Source: a virus. From it: 23,093 nucleotides of DNA. Positions 6,612 to 12,644 of this stretch are shown here, piece by piece (the stretch's first letter is position 1; the number at the start of each line of letters is the position of its first letter). The position numbers and the translations under genes are program-made. The notes beneath the pieces are model-generated. The model was given only the letters and a program-made list of their open reading frames with translations. It searched no databases and was not told the DNA's origin. The stretch is taken from positions 1 through 23,093 of the IMG/VR virus record IMGVR_UViG_3300034284_000462. The stretch is one strand, 5' to 3'.

Positions 6612-7990
6612 TTCGCACCTCCGAGGATTCCCTTGATGTTCTCGGCGTCGATAAGCGTCACGCCGCTTGCCAGCACGAGCTTGTCCCAGTCGTGCGGCGG
6701 CACCATGCCGTCCTCGATGTGCACCGAGATCATCGCGCGCTCTGTTGCCCGCGGCTGTCCTACGTCGTGGATGAACTGCTTCGACATCGCCATCGTTTCC
6801 TTGTCGTCGGGGCGGACAAGGAAAACGTGCTCGACGGTGTCCGGTTGCGCTGCCGTCCCAAGCCACGCTTCACGGAAGGAGACGGAGCGCGTCGAGTCGC
6901 CGAGGGTTTTCTGCGTGAGCCGAATCGCGGGCTTTTGGTGCTTGTGAAAAGCCCACTGAAGCCCGTCCGCCTTCCTTGGATTGTCCGCGAGCCGGTAGGA
7001 CCGCGCAGCGAGATCGAGACCGGCCCAGCCATACCATTTCACCTCGTGCGTCCAAGGCCGGTCCTTCTCCTTTGGCTCTGGTAGCGACATCATGCGCTCC
7101 GCCCAGAAGCTCGCGCGCCTGCCGTCGTTGCGCTCGAACGCCAGCATGATGACGGAAGCGATGGCCTCGCGGCACCACGGGAAGACGCCGTGCGCGCCCA
7201 TAGCGAACTGCAACGCCTCGCGCCGTGACGCGACGAGCCGCGCGAGGTTGAGCTGAACCTCGTAGCGGAATGAGTCGTCGAGATTCGGGAAGGAAAGCGC
7301 GATGCGCCCGAACTGCTCGGCGGCGGTTTTGTTGCCCGCGCAATAGTGCTCTTGGTGGACGTAAAAGTATTGGGTCGCCGACTCCGCGATGCTTCGCCCG
7401 AGGATTGCGAGGTTGCGTTTCCGGTTGGATTGCTTGATCGCGACCGGCTGATGCCGCCAAACCGGCACCGTCCACTCGTTGTGCAGATCGTTCGGCAGCA
7501 GGAGCAGGTTTTCGTGCACGTCGTGGTGCCAGACTCGACCCGAGGCGAACGCTGTGCGCCGGATGATGCGCTCGCGCTGCAGCTTCTTGCCGGTCCCCCG
7601 CACGTCGTAAGGGCATCGGAGCATGAGCACGTCCTCGGTCAGCTCCTTGAGCCTTTCCCGCAGGTCCGTCGCGTCGGTCAGCACGTCGTCGCAGTCGGCC
7701 CAAAGAAGCCAATCCCCGGTGCCTTGGGCGAAGGCTTGGTTCCGCGCCCTCGCGAACGAATCGACGTGCCGCCACGCCTGCGCAGTGACCCCGTTGCGGT
7801 AGTCCGAAAAGACAATCGGGACCGCGTTGCGCTCGCACCAGTCCCGCGCGAGCTGTTCGGTGTCATCCGGTTCCTGCGAGCCGATGGCGCGCACCAGTGA
7901 GAGTTCGTCGATGATGCCGACGAACGAATCGAGCATGGTCTTGATGTGCGCGGTCTCGTTACCGGCAATCACGCAGAGGGAAATCGTCAT
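6608..7990 (-). CDS. Family 2-type glycosyltransferase with helical C-terminal region
   Basis: 460 aa from ATG at 7990; a GGAGG lies 12 bases upstream, after a terminator. Residues 1-10 (MTISLCVIAG) begin a GT-A Rossmann-like domain. RARNQ at 81-85 and DWLLWADCDD at 93-102 are the expected donor-binding and DxD metal motifs of GT2 enzymes. WHHDVHE at 154-160 fits the usual catalytic/acceptor segment. Residues about 190-380 are helical and TPR-like, as in SunS-type peptide glycosyltransferases. The last 75 residues (from about 385, EHVFLVRPDDKETMAM) look like a separate small alpha/beta domain that I do not recognise. Cytoplasmic, no membrane segment. Likely works with the coupled 214-aa enzyme; acceptor unknown. 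Confidence 0.82.
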   Translation of the reverse strand: MTISLCVIAGNETAHIKTMLDSFVGIIDELSLVRAIGSQEPDDTEQLARDWCERNAVPIVFSDYRNGVTAQAWRHVDSFARARNQAFAQGTGDWLLWADCDDVLTDATDLRERLKELTEDVLMLRCPYDVRGTGKKLQRERIIRRTAFASGRVWHHDVHENLLLLPNDLHNEWTVPVWRHQPVAIKQSNRKRNLAILGRSIAESATQYFYVHQEHYCAGNKTAAEQFGRIALSFPNLDDSFRYEVQLNLARLVASRREALQFAMGAHGVFPWCREAIASVIMLAFERNDGRRASFWAERMMSLPEPKEKDRPWTHEVKWYGWAGLDLAARSYRLADNPRKADGLQWAFHKHQKPAIRLTQKTLGDSTRSVSFREAWLGTAAQPDTVEHVFLVRPDDKETMAMSKQFIHDVGQPRATERAMISVHIEDGMVPPHDWDKLVLASGVTLIDAENIKGILGGAK

Positions 7991-8040
7991 GTTGTTGTGT
8001 TGCCTCCGGTGTGGCGAATCGCGCCGCAGCGTCAAAACAA

Positions 8041-8070
8041 AAAGCCCCACGCGGTGAGGCGTGGGGCTTT
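8041..8070 (-). terminator. Intrinsic terminator ending the HNH/cassette unit
   Basis: A perfect 12-bp stem (8041-8052 with 8059-8070, core GCCCCACGC) closes a six-base loop. Read on the minus strand it is followed by TTGTTTTG, completing a T-rich run, so it terminates leftward transcription three bases after the zinc-finger gene's stop. The plus-strand side has only TTT before CGTTAGG, so it is weaker in that direction. Its presence means the two glycosyltransferase genes need read-through or a promoter of their own. Confidence 0.85.
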
Positions 8071-8072
8071 CG

Positions 8073-8327
8073 TTAGGCAGAGTCCTGAAAGCGGCTCTTC
8101 ACTGGGTATTTGAGTTTGCCGCAGGTCGCGCAGCGAAGACCGCATTGCCACACGCCAGCGGCGTCTTTCTCGTGGTCCACGTGACCGCCGCAAAGACTGA
8201 GCCGGCACATCACGCGCCGCCACAATCCGAGCGGGCGAATCGTGTTGCGCCGCATAAAGGCTTCCTTGTGCGCCTCCGATTGTTCGTCGTTGTGGCGATA
8301 GGGTTTTCCGTCGGGGTCGGTTGTCAT
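8073..8327 (-). CDS. Small putative zinc-binding protein inside the cassette
   Basis: 84 aa from ATG at 8327; a TTG eleven codons upstream is possible but lies in the attC-like element. Cys and His residues cluster at C41, C46, H49, H52, C62, C66 and C69. The final part has two close Cys pairs (QCGLRCATCGKLKYP, 61-75), suggesting one or two zinc-binding knuckles. The N-terminus is hydrophilic. The TAA stop falls inside a GCCTAAC sequence, the same relation between stop codon and core box seen for the HNH gene. There is no clear Shine-Dalgarno sequence. I do not recognise the family. Zinc knuckle plus basic C-terminus would suit nucleic-acid binding, but that is only a guess. Confidence 0.6.
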   Translation of the reverse strand: MTTDPDGKPYRHNDEQSEAHKEAFMRRNTIRPLGLWRRVMCRLSLCGGHVDHEKDAAGVWQCGLRCATCGKLKYPVKSRFQDSA

Positions 8328-8429
8328 AGGTAATTCGTGCCTAACTGTTGCTAGAGCCAACGCCGCTGGCGTCAGCAGATGAGTGGTTTCGGTGCTCCGT
8401 CCGCGCCAGCGTCGCGGCTCACCGTTGAG
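8073..8429. mobile_element. Candidate integron-type gene cassette (357 bp)
   Basis: The segment is bounded by G^TTAGGC (8072-8078) and G^TTAGGT (8429-8435), both fitting the integron core site GTTRRRY. Its right end is an attC-like folded element (8339-8435). Removing 8073-8429 would join the HNH stop codon directly to the terminator at 8041-8070 and keep the stop intact, as expected of an inserted unit. Polarity is ambiguous: the two boundaries define the unit in the plus sense, but the only protein-like reading frame inside (84 aa) is on the minus strand. No integron integrase is in the window. Inference from site structure; not tested with a covariance model. Confidence 0.5.
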
Positions 8430-8435
8430 TTAGGT
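8339..8435. repeat. attC-like recombination site (imperfect long hairpin)
   Basis: Ends are GCCTAAC (8339-8345) and GTTAGGT (8429-8435), matching RYYYAAC and GTTRRRY and pairing over 7-8 bp. Inside are a 7/7 unpaired spacer, a 5-bp stem (GAGCC 8354-8358 with GGCTC 8416-8420), an uneven 5/4 loop, an 8-bp stem (CGCTGGCG 8364-8371 with CGCCAGCG 8404-8411) and a 32-base variable loop. This is the R box, spacer, L box, variable end layout of integron attC sites. The GAGCCAACGCCGC half resembles common attC L boxes. The HNH stop codon lies within the outer box. Confidence 0.62.
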
Positions 8436-9113
8436 CGATTGAATCGCCAAGTAAAAATCAATCAAAGGCTCGGGCCAAAGGCTTTGAGGAACCGATCGAA
8501 AGTCTTTGTATTCGCTGGAAACCCAAAACGGCGACGAGCTTTTGGATTGATTCACGGGCGCTGGCAAAATCTGCAAATTCTCGTGATGATGCCATCCGCC
8601 GTGCTTGATTGGAATGATGTGGTCAACGTGGTGCTCGACTCCGGTTTGCTTCGTGAGCACTTCGGCGGTTTTTCGCATTTGTTCCTCAATCGAGGAATTG
8701 TGGTCCACGTGGAGTTGGTTGCGAGTTGTCGCGCGACGGTTGGATGATTTGAGTGCGCATCGCGGCCGATTTTCTTTGCTCCATTTTTCTACGCGAGCCT
8801 TCATTTTTTCGCGCACGTCCACCCGCTGAGAGTAACGCTCTTTTGCGTATACATTGAATTTGTTTTTGTATGATTCGGATTTTCTGAGCCTGCGCATTTG
8901 CATCCGCGAATCCTCACATCGCTTGTCAAACACAGCCTTGCTCGCCCAATGCTCGCCTCCTGAATAACCGACGCCGTAACCGCAAAAAATCTTTCCGTCC
9001 GATCTTACGTGGCCGGTCTTGATTCGCTTGTCTGGATTAGCGCGCAGCCATTCGCGCATTTCCAGCGCGCATTTCTTTCGTTCCAAGAATCCTATTTCGT
9101 TCCAAGGGTGCAT
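8430..9113 (-). CDS. HNH endonuclease
   Basis: 227 aa, ATG at 9113, preceded at six bases by AGGA, which belongs to the stem of the terminator upstream. The HNH core is at about 161-191: HHVDHIIPIKHGG, then HHHENLQ and APVNQSK, giving the Asp-His pair at 164-165, central Asn near 179 and final Asn/Lys near 188-191. The N-terminal 130 residues are basic and Lys/Arg-rich with Cys at 44, 66 and 119, likely DNA-binding. Free-standing HNH genes of this size between phage structural genes are usually homing endonucleases; HNH proteins near terminase may also help packaging, but this one is far from it. The TAA stop overlaps the outer box of an attC-like site. Confidence 0.88.
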   Translation of the reverse strand: MHPWNEIGFLERKKCALEMREWLRANPDKRIKTGHVRSDGKIFCGYGVGYSGGEHWASKAVFDKRCEDSRMQMRRLRKSESYKNKFNVYAKERYSQRVDVREKMKARVEKWSKENRPRCALKSSNRRATTRNQLHVDHNSSIEEQMRKTAEVLTKQTGVEHHVDHIIPIKHGGWHHHENLQILPAPVNQSKSSSPFWVSSEYKDFRSVPQSLWPEPLIDFYLAIQST

Positions 9114-9119
9114 AAAAAA

Positions 9120-9145
9120 TCCTGCGCTCAGTTAAGAGCGCAGGA
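9120..9145 (-). terminator. Intrinsic terminator after the major capsid gene
   Basis: A perfect 10-bp inverted repeat (9120-9129 and 9136-9145; arm TCCTGCGCTC) with a six-base loop AGTTAA. On the minus strand the stem is followed by six T residues and then the HNH ATG at 9113. It closes the capsid transcription unit 21 bases after the major capsid stop. The AGGA at the end of the 3' arm doubles as the HNH Shine-Dalgarno sequence. Confidence 0.88.
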
Positions 9146-9166
9146 CTTGTTTACGCAAACGTTATC

Positions 9167-10132
9167 TTAACTGAATTGGGTCGTTATAAGCTGACCCGCG
9201 TTCGCATTGACCACCTTCTCGGCGGTGTATTGCGAGGCGCGCACGATGTTCGATTTGATCGCCTCTTCGCGATAGGTCGAGACACCGATCGCTGGGCCAT
9301 ACTCGGACCAGTTCAAGGTGAAGCCTGCGCCACCGCCGAAGAATCCGGCAGACGCCTGCGTGACCGAGCCGACCCAGATCAGGCTGTTTGACCAGACGTT
9401 GCCGGCGGAGAACGCGACACCCTCGGGAGCGGTGTCGTAGCTGGCGCGGCCGATCAGCACTTGGCTGACACCGAACACCTCGGCGGCGGCTTGCGTGCTC
9501 GCGTTGAGGATGGTGTCGGACGAAATGCCAGCGCCGCGAAGGCGGTTCTGGAACTTCGTGCTCGCGCGGATGCGGGTCCACACTGGGTAAGGGATGATGA
9601 CGGACAGGTTCGTGACGCTCTCGCCCTTCGCGAGCAGACGGTCAGCAGCCTCCTGCACGTCAGCGCCGACATCGAACGTGGCTAGATTCGCGGTCGTGTA
9701 GGCGGTGCCGCTGTTGGTCGCGGTAAACGTGGAATTGTCGAACAGTTTTGCAGCAACGCGCAGTTCGTGCGCGAGGAGCAATTTACGCTTGGCGAGCTTG
9801 GCGGCGATGACTTCGGCGTCGAAAAACCGCGCAACGTCAAGCGTCACTGTATCGTCAACGGCCTCCTCGTATCCAAATTCCAAACACGTGTAGGTGTCTT
9901 GGTTAAACGCACGCGTGCCGCGAGCGTATGCGCTGTAAGCGGCGCGGTTCTTGACGTCACTCTTGAGGAGCTGGCCCTCTTTGAGAACGAAGGAAGGGTA
10001 TTGGCCGGCGCGCACGGGCACGTCGAGGATGGGCATGACCTGAGTGCCGATGAGTCCGGCCTCATAGTCTTTTGCCTGCTCGACTACACCGGCGATGTCG
10101 CCGCGAAAAATGGCTGCTGAATTTGTATACAT
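9167..10132 (-). CDS. Major capsid protein (HK97 fold)
   Basis: 321 aa, ATG at 10132. The gene follows the cement protein by 19 bases and is closed by a terminator, typical of the most highly expressed virion gene. The sequence has a mixed N-arm region, a charged helix near 110-135 (AEVIAAKLAKRKLLLAHELR, a spine-helix-like segment), a PYPVWTRIRASTKFQNRL segment around 186-203 and long beta-rich segments towards the end (GGGAGFTLNWSEYG). The size is normal for a HK97-fold capsid subunit without a separate delta domain; assembly is presumably directed by the scaffold-like tail of the upstream protease gene. The leader is A-rich with no Shine-Dalgarno sequence. Confidence 0.88.
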   Translation of the reverse strand: MYTNSAAIFRGDIAGVVEQAKDYEAGLIGTQVMPILDVPVRAGQYPSFVLKEGQLLKSDVKNRAAYSAYARGTRAFNQDTYTCLEFGYEEAVDDTVTLDVARFFDAEVIAAKLAKRKLLLAHELRVAAKLFDNSTFTATNSGTAYTTANLATFDVGADVQEAADRLLAKGESVTNLSVIIPYPVWTRIRASTKFQNRLRGAGISSDTILNASTQAAAEVFGVSQVLIGRASYDTAPEGVAFSAGNVWSNSLIWVGSVTQASAGFFGGGAGFTLNWSEYGPAIGVSTYREEAIKSNIVRASQYTAEKVVNANAGQLITTQFS

Positions 10133-10151
10133 GGTAAGATTTTTTTAGGGT

Positions 10152-10502
10152 TTAGAAGTTCTTCGGAATCATCTCGATGATCGCACCAGCGTCGGACGCG
10201 GTGGTCAGCGATTTGCCGACAGTGATCGTGCCGGTGATGGCAACTTGGCCAGAGGCCACGCTGAAAACCGTGTCACCGACAGTGACCGGACCAGCGAGCA
10301 GAGTGGCCTTGATGGTGGTGCCACCGAGGAACTGCACGGTGACTTGATCGCCCGAGGCGGCGTCGATCAAAGCGACGCCGTCAGGGAGCGAAGCGGTGGC
10401 GGCAAGACCGACGCCGCGATTGCTGGAAATGGACACGAGGCGAAACGCGGTGATAGCCGAGTTTGCGACGAACGTGCCCGCATTTTGGAATGAAGTAGCC
10501 AT
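10152..10502 (-). CDS. Capsid cement / decoration protein (gpD or DUF2190-like)
   Basis: 116 aa, ATG at 10502, ten bases after the protease stop. It is a small, all-beta, Thr/Ala/Val-rich protein: an N-terminal arm (MATSFQNAGTFVANSAITAF), then AATASLPDGVALIDAASGDQ and QFLGGTTIKATLLAGPV segments, ending AGAIIEMIPKNF. The combination of a DGVAL... turn and a valine-rich barrel just before the major capsid gene is characteristic of DUF2190-type and lambda gpD-like decoration proteins that bind capsid surface and stabilise it after expansion. Initiation lacks a recognisable Shine-Dalgarno site; the leader is A/T-rich. Confidence 0.82.
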   Translation of the reverse strand: MATSFQNAGTFVANSAITAFRLVSISSNRGVGLAATASLPDGVALIDAASGDQVTVQFLGGTTIKATLLAGPVTVGDTVFSVASGQVAITGTITVGKSLTTASDAGAIIEMIPKNF

Positions 10503-10512
10503 GTTAGTATTT

Positions 10513-11475
10513 TTAGAGTTTCACGAGTTCGCCGCCTTGAACGCGCGCACGATAAGCGGCGTAGAGGTCAGCATGGTTTTTGACCGCGAAGGAGATCGCC
10601 GAGGATTTGTCGCCCTTGAGCTCAGTGGCTTTTGCGGCGACGATGTCCTCGAACTTCTGCGCTTGCGCGACTGGTTTGGGAGCTTCGGCCGAGGCGATCG
10701 GGGCGGCTGGCGCACCGAACGACTTGGCAAATTCTTTGACCGCAGCGAGAGCCGCAGCATTGGCCGCGAGCTGCACGACTTCAGTCTGTGCGCTCATGGC
10801 GGCGGGTTTCTCAACCGGAGGAGGAAGCGCGGATTCGAGCTTCGCGAGCTTGTCGTTCACGCTCATCATGGCGGATTGGATCATCCCCTCGATGGCCTTT
10901 TTCATTTCTTCGTTCATGGGTAATTCGATTTCGATTTCTGCGGACGGTTGCTCGATTTCGCCGTTCTGAAGTTGTTTCAGTTTACGCGAGAAAAATCCGT
11001 TCGGGTTCGCAGCGGGTTCGCTGACGAGATCCACCGAGTAAATTTCCGAGCACCGTTGCAAAGTCGTGAGCTTGTCCGCGCTCTTTTCCGACGGACCCGA
11101 GAACGCAATCGAGAGTCCGAACGTGTCGGGAATCCGCTCGGCAATCTCCAAGATGTAAGCGCGATGGACCGAAGATTCGAGCAGATGCAAATCCCCGAGG
11201 AGCTTCTCGCCCTCGATGCGCAGCGTGTCGATGTAACCGACGATGTCGCCTGCGCCGCCCGAGTGGTCCAGCTTCACCTTGAGCCCGCCAGCGTATTGCT
11301 CGGCGGCTTTCTTGACCTGCTCTAGCGTCGTGCTGTCGATCATCACGCCGTGACCGAGCGCCGGTCCTTTGGTGATGAGCGAGACGCCGCGAATGATTCC
11401 GGTCTGTGCGTCGATGACGCCTGCGGAGGCTGCGAATGTGATGACGGGTTCCATCGCCAAGGCGACGGCCGTCAA
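10513..11475 (-). CDS. Prohead maturation protease fused to scaffold domain
   Basis: 320 aa from a TTG at 11475, preferred because a perfect AGGAGG lies seven bases upstream; an in-frame ATG at 11454 would give 313 aa. Residues 8-165 form the protease: VKLDHSG (His71), PDTFGLSIAFSG (Ser122) and IYSVDLVSEPAANPNGFF (146-162), the His and Ser motifs and the closing PxANPxG motif of prohead serine proteases. Residues from about 187 (MNEEMKKAIEGMIQS) to the end are Ala/Glu/Lys-rich helix with a Pro-rich linker, as in scaffold domains. The protein would template capsid assembly and then process it. An internal ATG at 10917 could give a separate scaffold, as in lambda C/Nu3, but has no clear ribosome site. 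Confidence 0.86.
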   Translation of the reverse strand: MTAVALAMEPVITFAASAGVIDAQTGIIRGVSLITKGPALGHGVMIDSTTLEQVKKAAEQYAGGLKVKLDHSGGAGDIVGYIDTLRIEGEKLLGDLHLLESSVHRAYILEIAERIPDTFGLSIAFSGPSEKSADKLTTLQRCSEIYSVDLVSEPAANPNGFFSRKLKQLQNGEIEQPSAEIEIELPMNEEMKKAIEGMIQSAMMSVNDKLAKLESALPPPVEKPAAMSAQTEVVQLAANAAALAAVKEFAKSFGAPAAPIASAEAPKPVAQAQKFEDIVAAKATELKGDKSSAISFAVKNHADLYAAYRARVQGGELVKL

Positions 11476-11488
11476 AACTAGTCCTCCT
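11476..11488 (-). promoter_or_regulatory. Shine-Dalgarno sequence deciding a TTG start
   Basis: AGGAGG on the minus strand at 11488-11483, seven bases before TTG (11475-11473). The spacing is ideal for TTG and poor for the ATG at 11454 (28 bases away). The site overlaps the last codons of the 53-aa membrane protein gene, whose TAG stop lies at 11480-11478. Confidence 0.7.
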
Positions 11489-11639
11489 TCTTTGCCTCGC
11501 GCCGCCAGCGCCAGAGAAGAAAAGCAATGCCGAGGAGCGTGCCGACGAGCGCGGCGACCTCGTTGACCTGCGAGAGCGAGACCATTGCAGCGGCTGGCGT
11601 TGCGGCGGTGAGGGCGGCTTTGATGTTGTCGGAATTCAT
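11478..11639 (-). CDS. Small single-span membrane protein
   Basis: 53 aa from ATG at 11639, which overlaps the stop of the preceding holin-like gene by four bases (ATGA). Residues 1-24 are Ala/Ser/Thr-rich; 28-44 form one hydrophobic span (VAALVGTLLGIAFLLW) followed by a strongly basic tail (RWRREAKKED). The positive-inside rule predicts the C-terminus in the cytoplasm. Size and topology fit a small holin, antiholin or lysis accessory protein, and it is coupled to a holin-like gene. There is no endolysin beside it in the window to confirm a lysis cassette. No family recognised. Confidence 0.68.
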   Translation of the reverse strand: MNSDNIKAALTAATPAAAMVSLSQVNEVAALVGTLLGIAFLLWRWRREAKKED

Positions 11640-12043
11640 TTTGATTTTCTCGCCATGCGGTCCCCAAACCACCATCCCACGCAATTAAATGCTGCGAAAT
11701 TGATTTGCTCCACCATCGGCGCACGCTCCGGTCCTACCGAGTGGAAGTAAACGACGGTAGCCACGCCGACGAGCGTGAGCGTGATGAACGGCCGGAACAT
11801 GGTGATGACGTTCGCGCACCACGGCGACACGTTGCTCGGCACGGTCGCGGCCTGCTGGCTCGCCGTGAACGCTGCCCACGCTGCGGCGTCGGCTGCGATC
11901 GTCGCCATCGTCTTCGCCTCTTCGAGCTTCCGTGCGTGGTCCTTGCCCGCTTTGTATTCCTCGAAAAAGCCGTTGCCGATGCGCAGAATCACACCGAGCG
12001 CACCACCACCGAGAGCGTTGCCAAGCAAATCGAGGATGTTCAT
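11636..12043 (-). CDS. Holin-like membrane protein (3TM-holin type)
   Basis: 135 aa, ATG at 12043 coupled by ATGA to the gene before it. The N-terminus (MNILDLLGNALGGGALGVIL) is hydrophobic. Residues about 25-60 form a charged, Ala-rich helix (AGKDHARKLEEAKTMATIAA). A second hydrophobic part at about 80-100 follows WCANVITMFRPFITLTLVGV, and a third weaker span lies near 118-128 (CVGWWFGDRMARKSK). The segment with an Arg-Pro before a membrane helix is typical of the GTA/phage 3TM holin group. Such holins make lesions that release endolysin. The call is by pattern; the neighbouring small membrane proteins support a lysis-related cluster. Confidence 0.66.
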   Translation of the reverse strand: MNILDLLGNALGGGALGVILRIGNGFFEEYKAGKDHARKLEEAKTMATIAADAAAWAAFTASQQAATVPSNVSPWCANVITMFRPFITLTLVGVATVVYFHSVGPERAPMVEQINFAAFNCVGWWFGDRMARKSK

Positions 12044-12186
12044 TTTTTATTAAAGAGGTCGAAGAGCGATTTCATCTTTTCCTCAAGAACTGCCACGCGC
12101 AGGTCGAGCTTCGAGAGCACGATAATCAGGGTTATCATGCCCAAGAAAATCGGCCACCCCTTCACTAGGATTTCGAGCGCGTCCAT
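12040..12186 (-). CDS. 48-aa membrane-anchored coiled-coil protein
   Basis: Translated by hand: ATG at 12186, TGA at 12040-12042, overlapping the holin-like start by four bases. It begins MDALEILVKGWPIFLGMITL; residues 11-25 make one hydrophobic span, then a short heptad helix follows (LDLRVAVLEEKMKSLFDLF, 27-45) and a Lys-Lys end. The single span with a short coiled coil resembles small phage hemolysin XhlA-like or spanin/holin accessory proteins. It has no visible Shine-Dalgarno sequence. Coupling to the holin-like gene is the main support for its being real. Confidence 0.66.
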   Translation of the reverse strand: MDALEILVKGWPIFLGMITLIIVLSKLDLRVAVLEEKMKSLFDLFNKK

Positions 12187-12215
12187 ACACTAGGCACGGA
12201 TGTAAGTTCGCGCCT

Positions 12216-12359
12216 TCACGGCGTCGGCTTGTCAGCGTTTGCAGCGGCCTTGAGCTGTTCGATCTCGGAGAGCGCAGCCGCGAGGGAGTCCACCAGCAGG
12301 TTCAAGGACTGCTGTTGGAGCTGCTGCACGATCGCGTTTTTGTGTTCGTCTTTGGTCAT
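12216..12359 (-). CDS. 47-aa Gln-rich helical protein
   Basis: Translated by hand: ATG at 12359 to TGA at 12216-12218. The sequence starts MTKDEHKNAIVQQLQQQSLN and continues as one amphipathic helix (LLVDSLAAALSEIEQLKAAA), ending NADKPTP. It looks like a short coiled coil without membrane span or Cys. It fills an otherwise empty stretch between the 85-aa gene (nine bases upstream) and the 48-aa gene (29 bases downstream), on the same strand. I do not recognise it; a small assembly or fibre-associated helix is possible. Confidence 0.55.
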   Translation of the reverse strand: MTKDEHKNAIVQQLQQQSLNLLVDSLAAALSEIEQLKAAANADKPTP

Positions 12360-12367
12360 GGTAATTA

Positions 12368-12625
12368 TTATTTAGATACAAGCTCAAACCCCGCGTTCAC
12401 GGCGAGCACGCACGCAAACGCAGCGTCATCCGTCCACGCCGCACATTGCTCTGCCGTCGCGGGCACGAGCCCCACGGCCATGATTTCCACGCCGTCTGCA
12501 TCGAGCAGATGGCAATCGGCCACGGCGGTGACGCCTGTGTAGTTTACATATCGAACTTCAAACAAAGTTCCGACTTTCGGGGCTGCGGGAGAGCCCATTG
12601 TGTATGGTGCAATTGGGATGGTCAT
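12368..12625 (-). CDS. Small beta-rich protein after the tail fibre
   Basis: 85 aa from ATG at 12625; longer in-frame readings run into the fibre gene and are low-quality sequence, so the start after the fibre stop (19 bases) is chosen. The protein begins MTIPIAPYTMGSPAAPKVGT, continues with strands (FEVRYVNYTGVTAVADCHLL) and ends with a helix plus FELVSK. Small proteins right after a tail fibre can be fibre caps, assembly chaperones or enhancing subunits. No family recognised, and the role is only suggested by adjacency. Confidence 0.6.
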   Translation of the reverse strand: MTIPIAPYTMGSPAAPKVGTLFEVRYVNYTGVTAVADCHLLDADGVEIMAVGLVPATAEQCAAWTDDAAFACVLAVNAGFELVSK

Positions 12626-12644
12626 GGGTGTAGTGAGATAGTGA

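Noticed and set aside
6870-7838. Minus-strand open frame of 322 codons within the glycosyltransferase
   Set aside because: Out-of-frame shadow, Arg/Ala-rich, without any motif; the real frame has the DxD and RARNQ motifs.
8025-8078. Second attC site formed by GCCTAAC, the terminator hairpin and GTTTTGA (minus strand)
   Set aside because: Only the AAC/GTT part of the outer box matches; it is short and fully explained as a terminator. Kept only as the cassette's outer boundary.
8061-8333. Plus-strand frame of about 90 codons inside the candidate cassette
   Set aside because: It would give the cassette a plus-sense gene, but it needs a GTG inside the terminator stem, has no ribosome site and shows no protein-like pattern, whereas the minus frame has clustered Cys/His.
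9113-9170. Left boundary of an HNH cassette near the capsid stop codon
   Set aside because: GTTAAGA near the MCP stop does not fit GTTRRRY and there is no paired box, so the HNH gene itself is not shown to be part of a cassette.
10513-10917. Separate internal scaffold gene within the protease gene
   Set aside because: An in-frame ATG exists at 10917, but there is no Shine-Dalgarno sequence before it; noted as a possibility under the protease.
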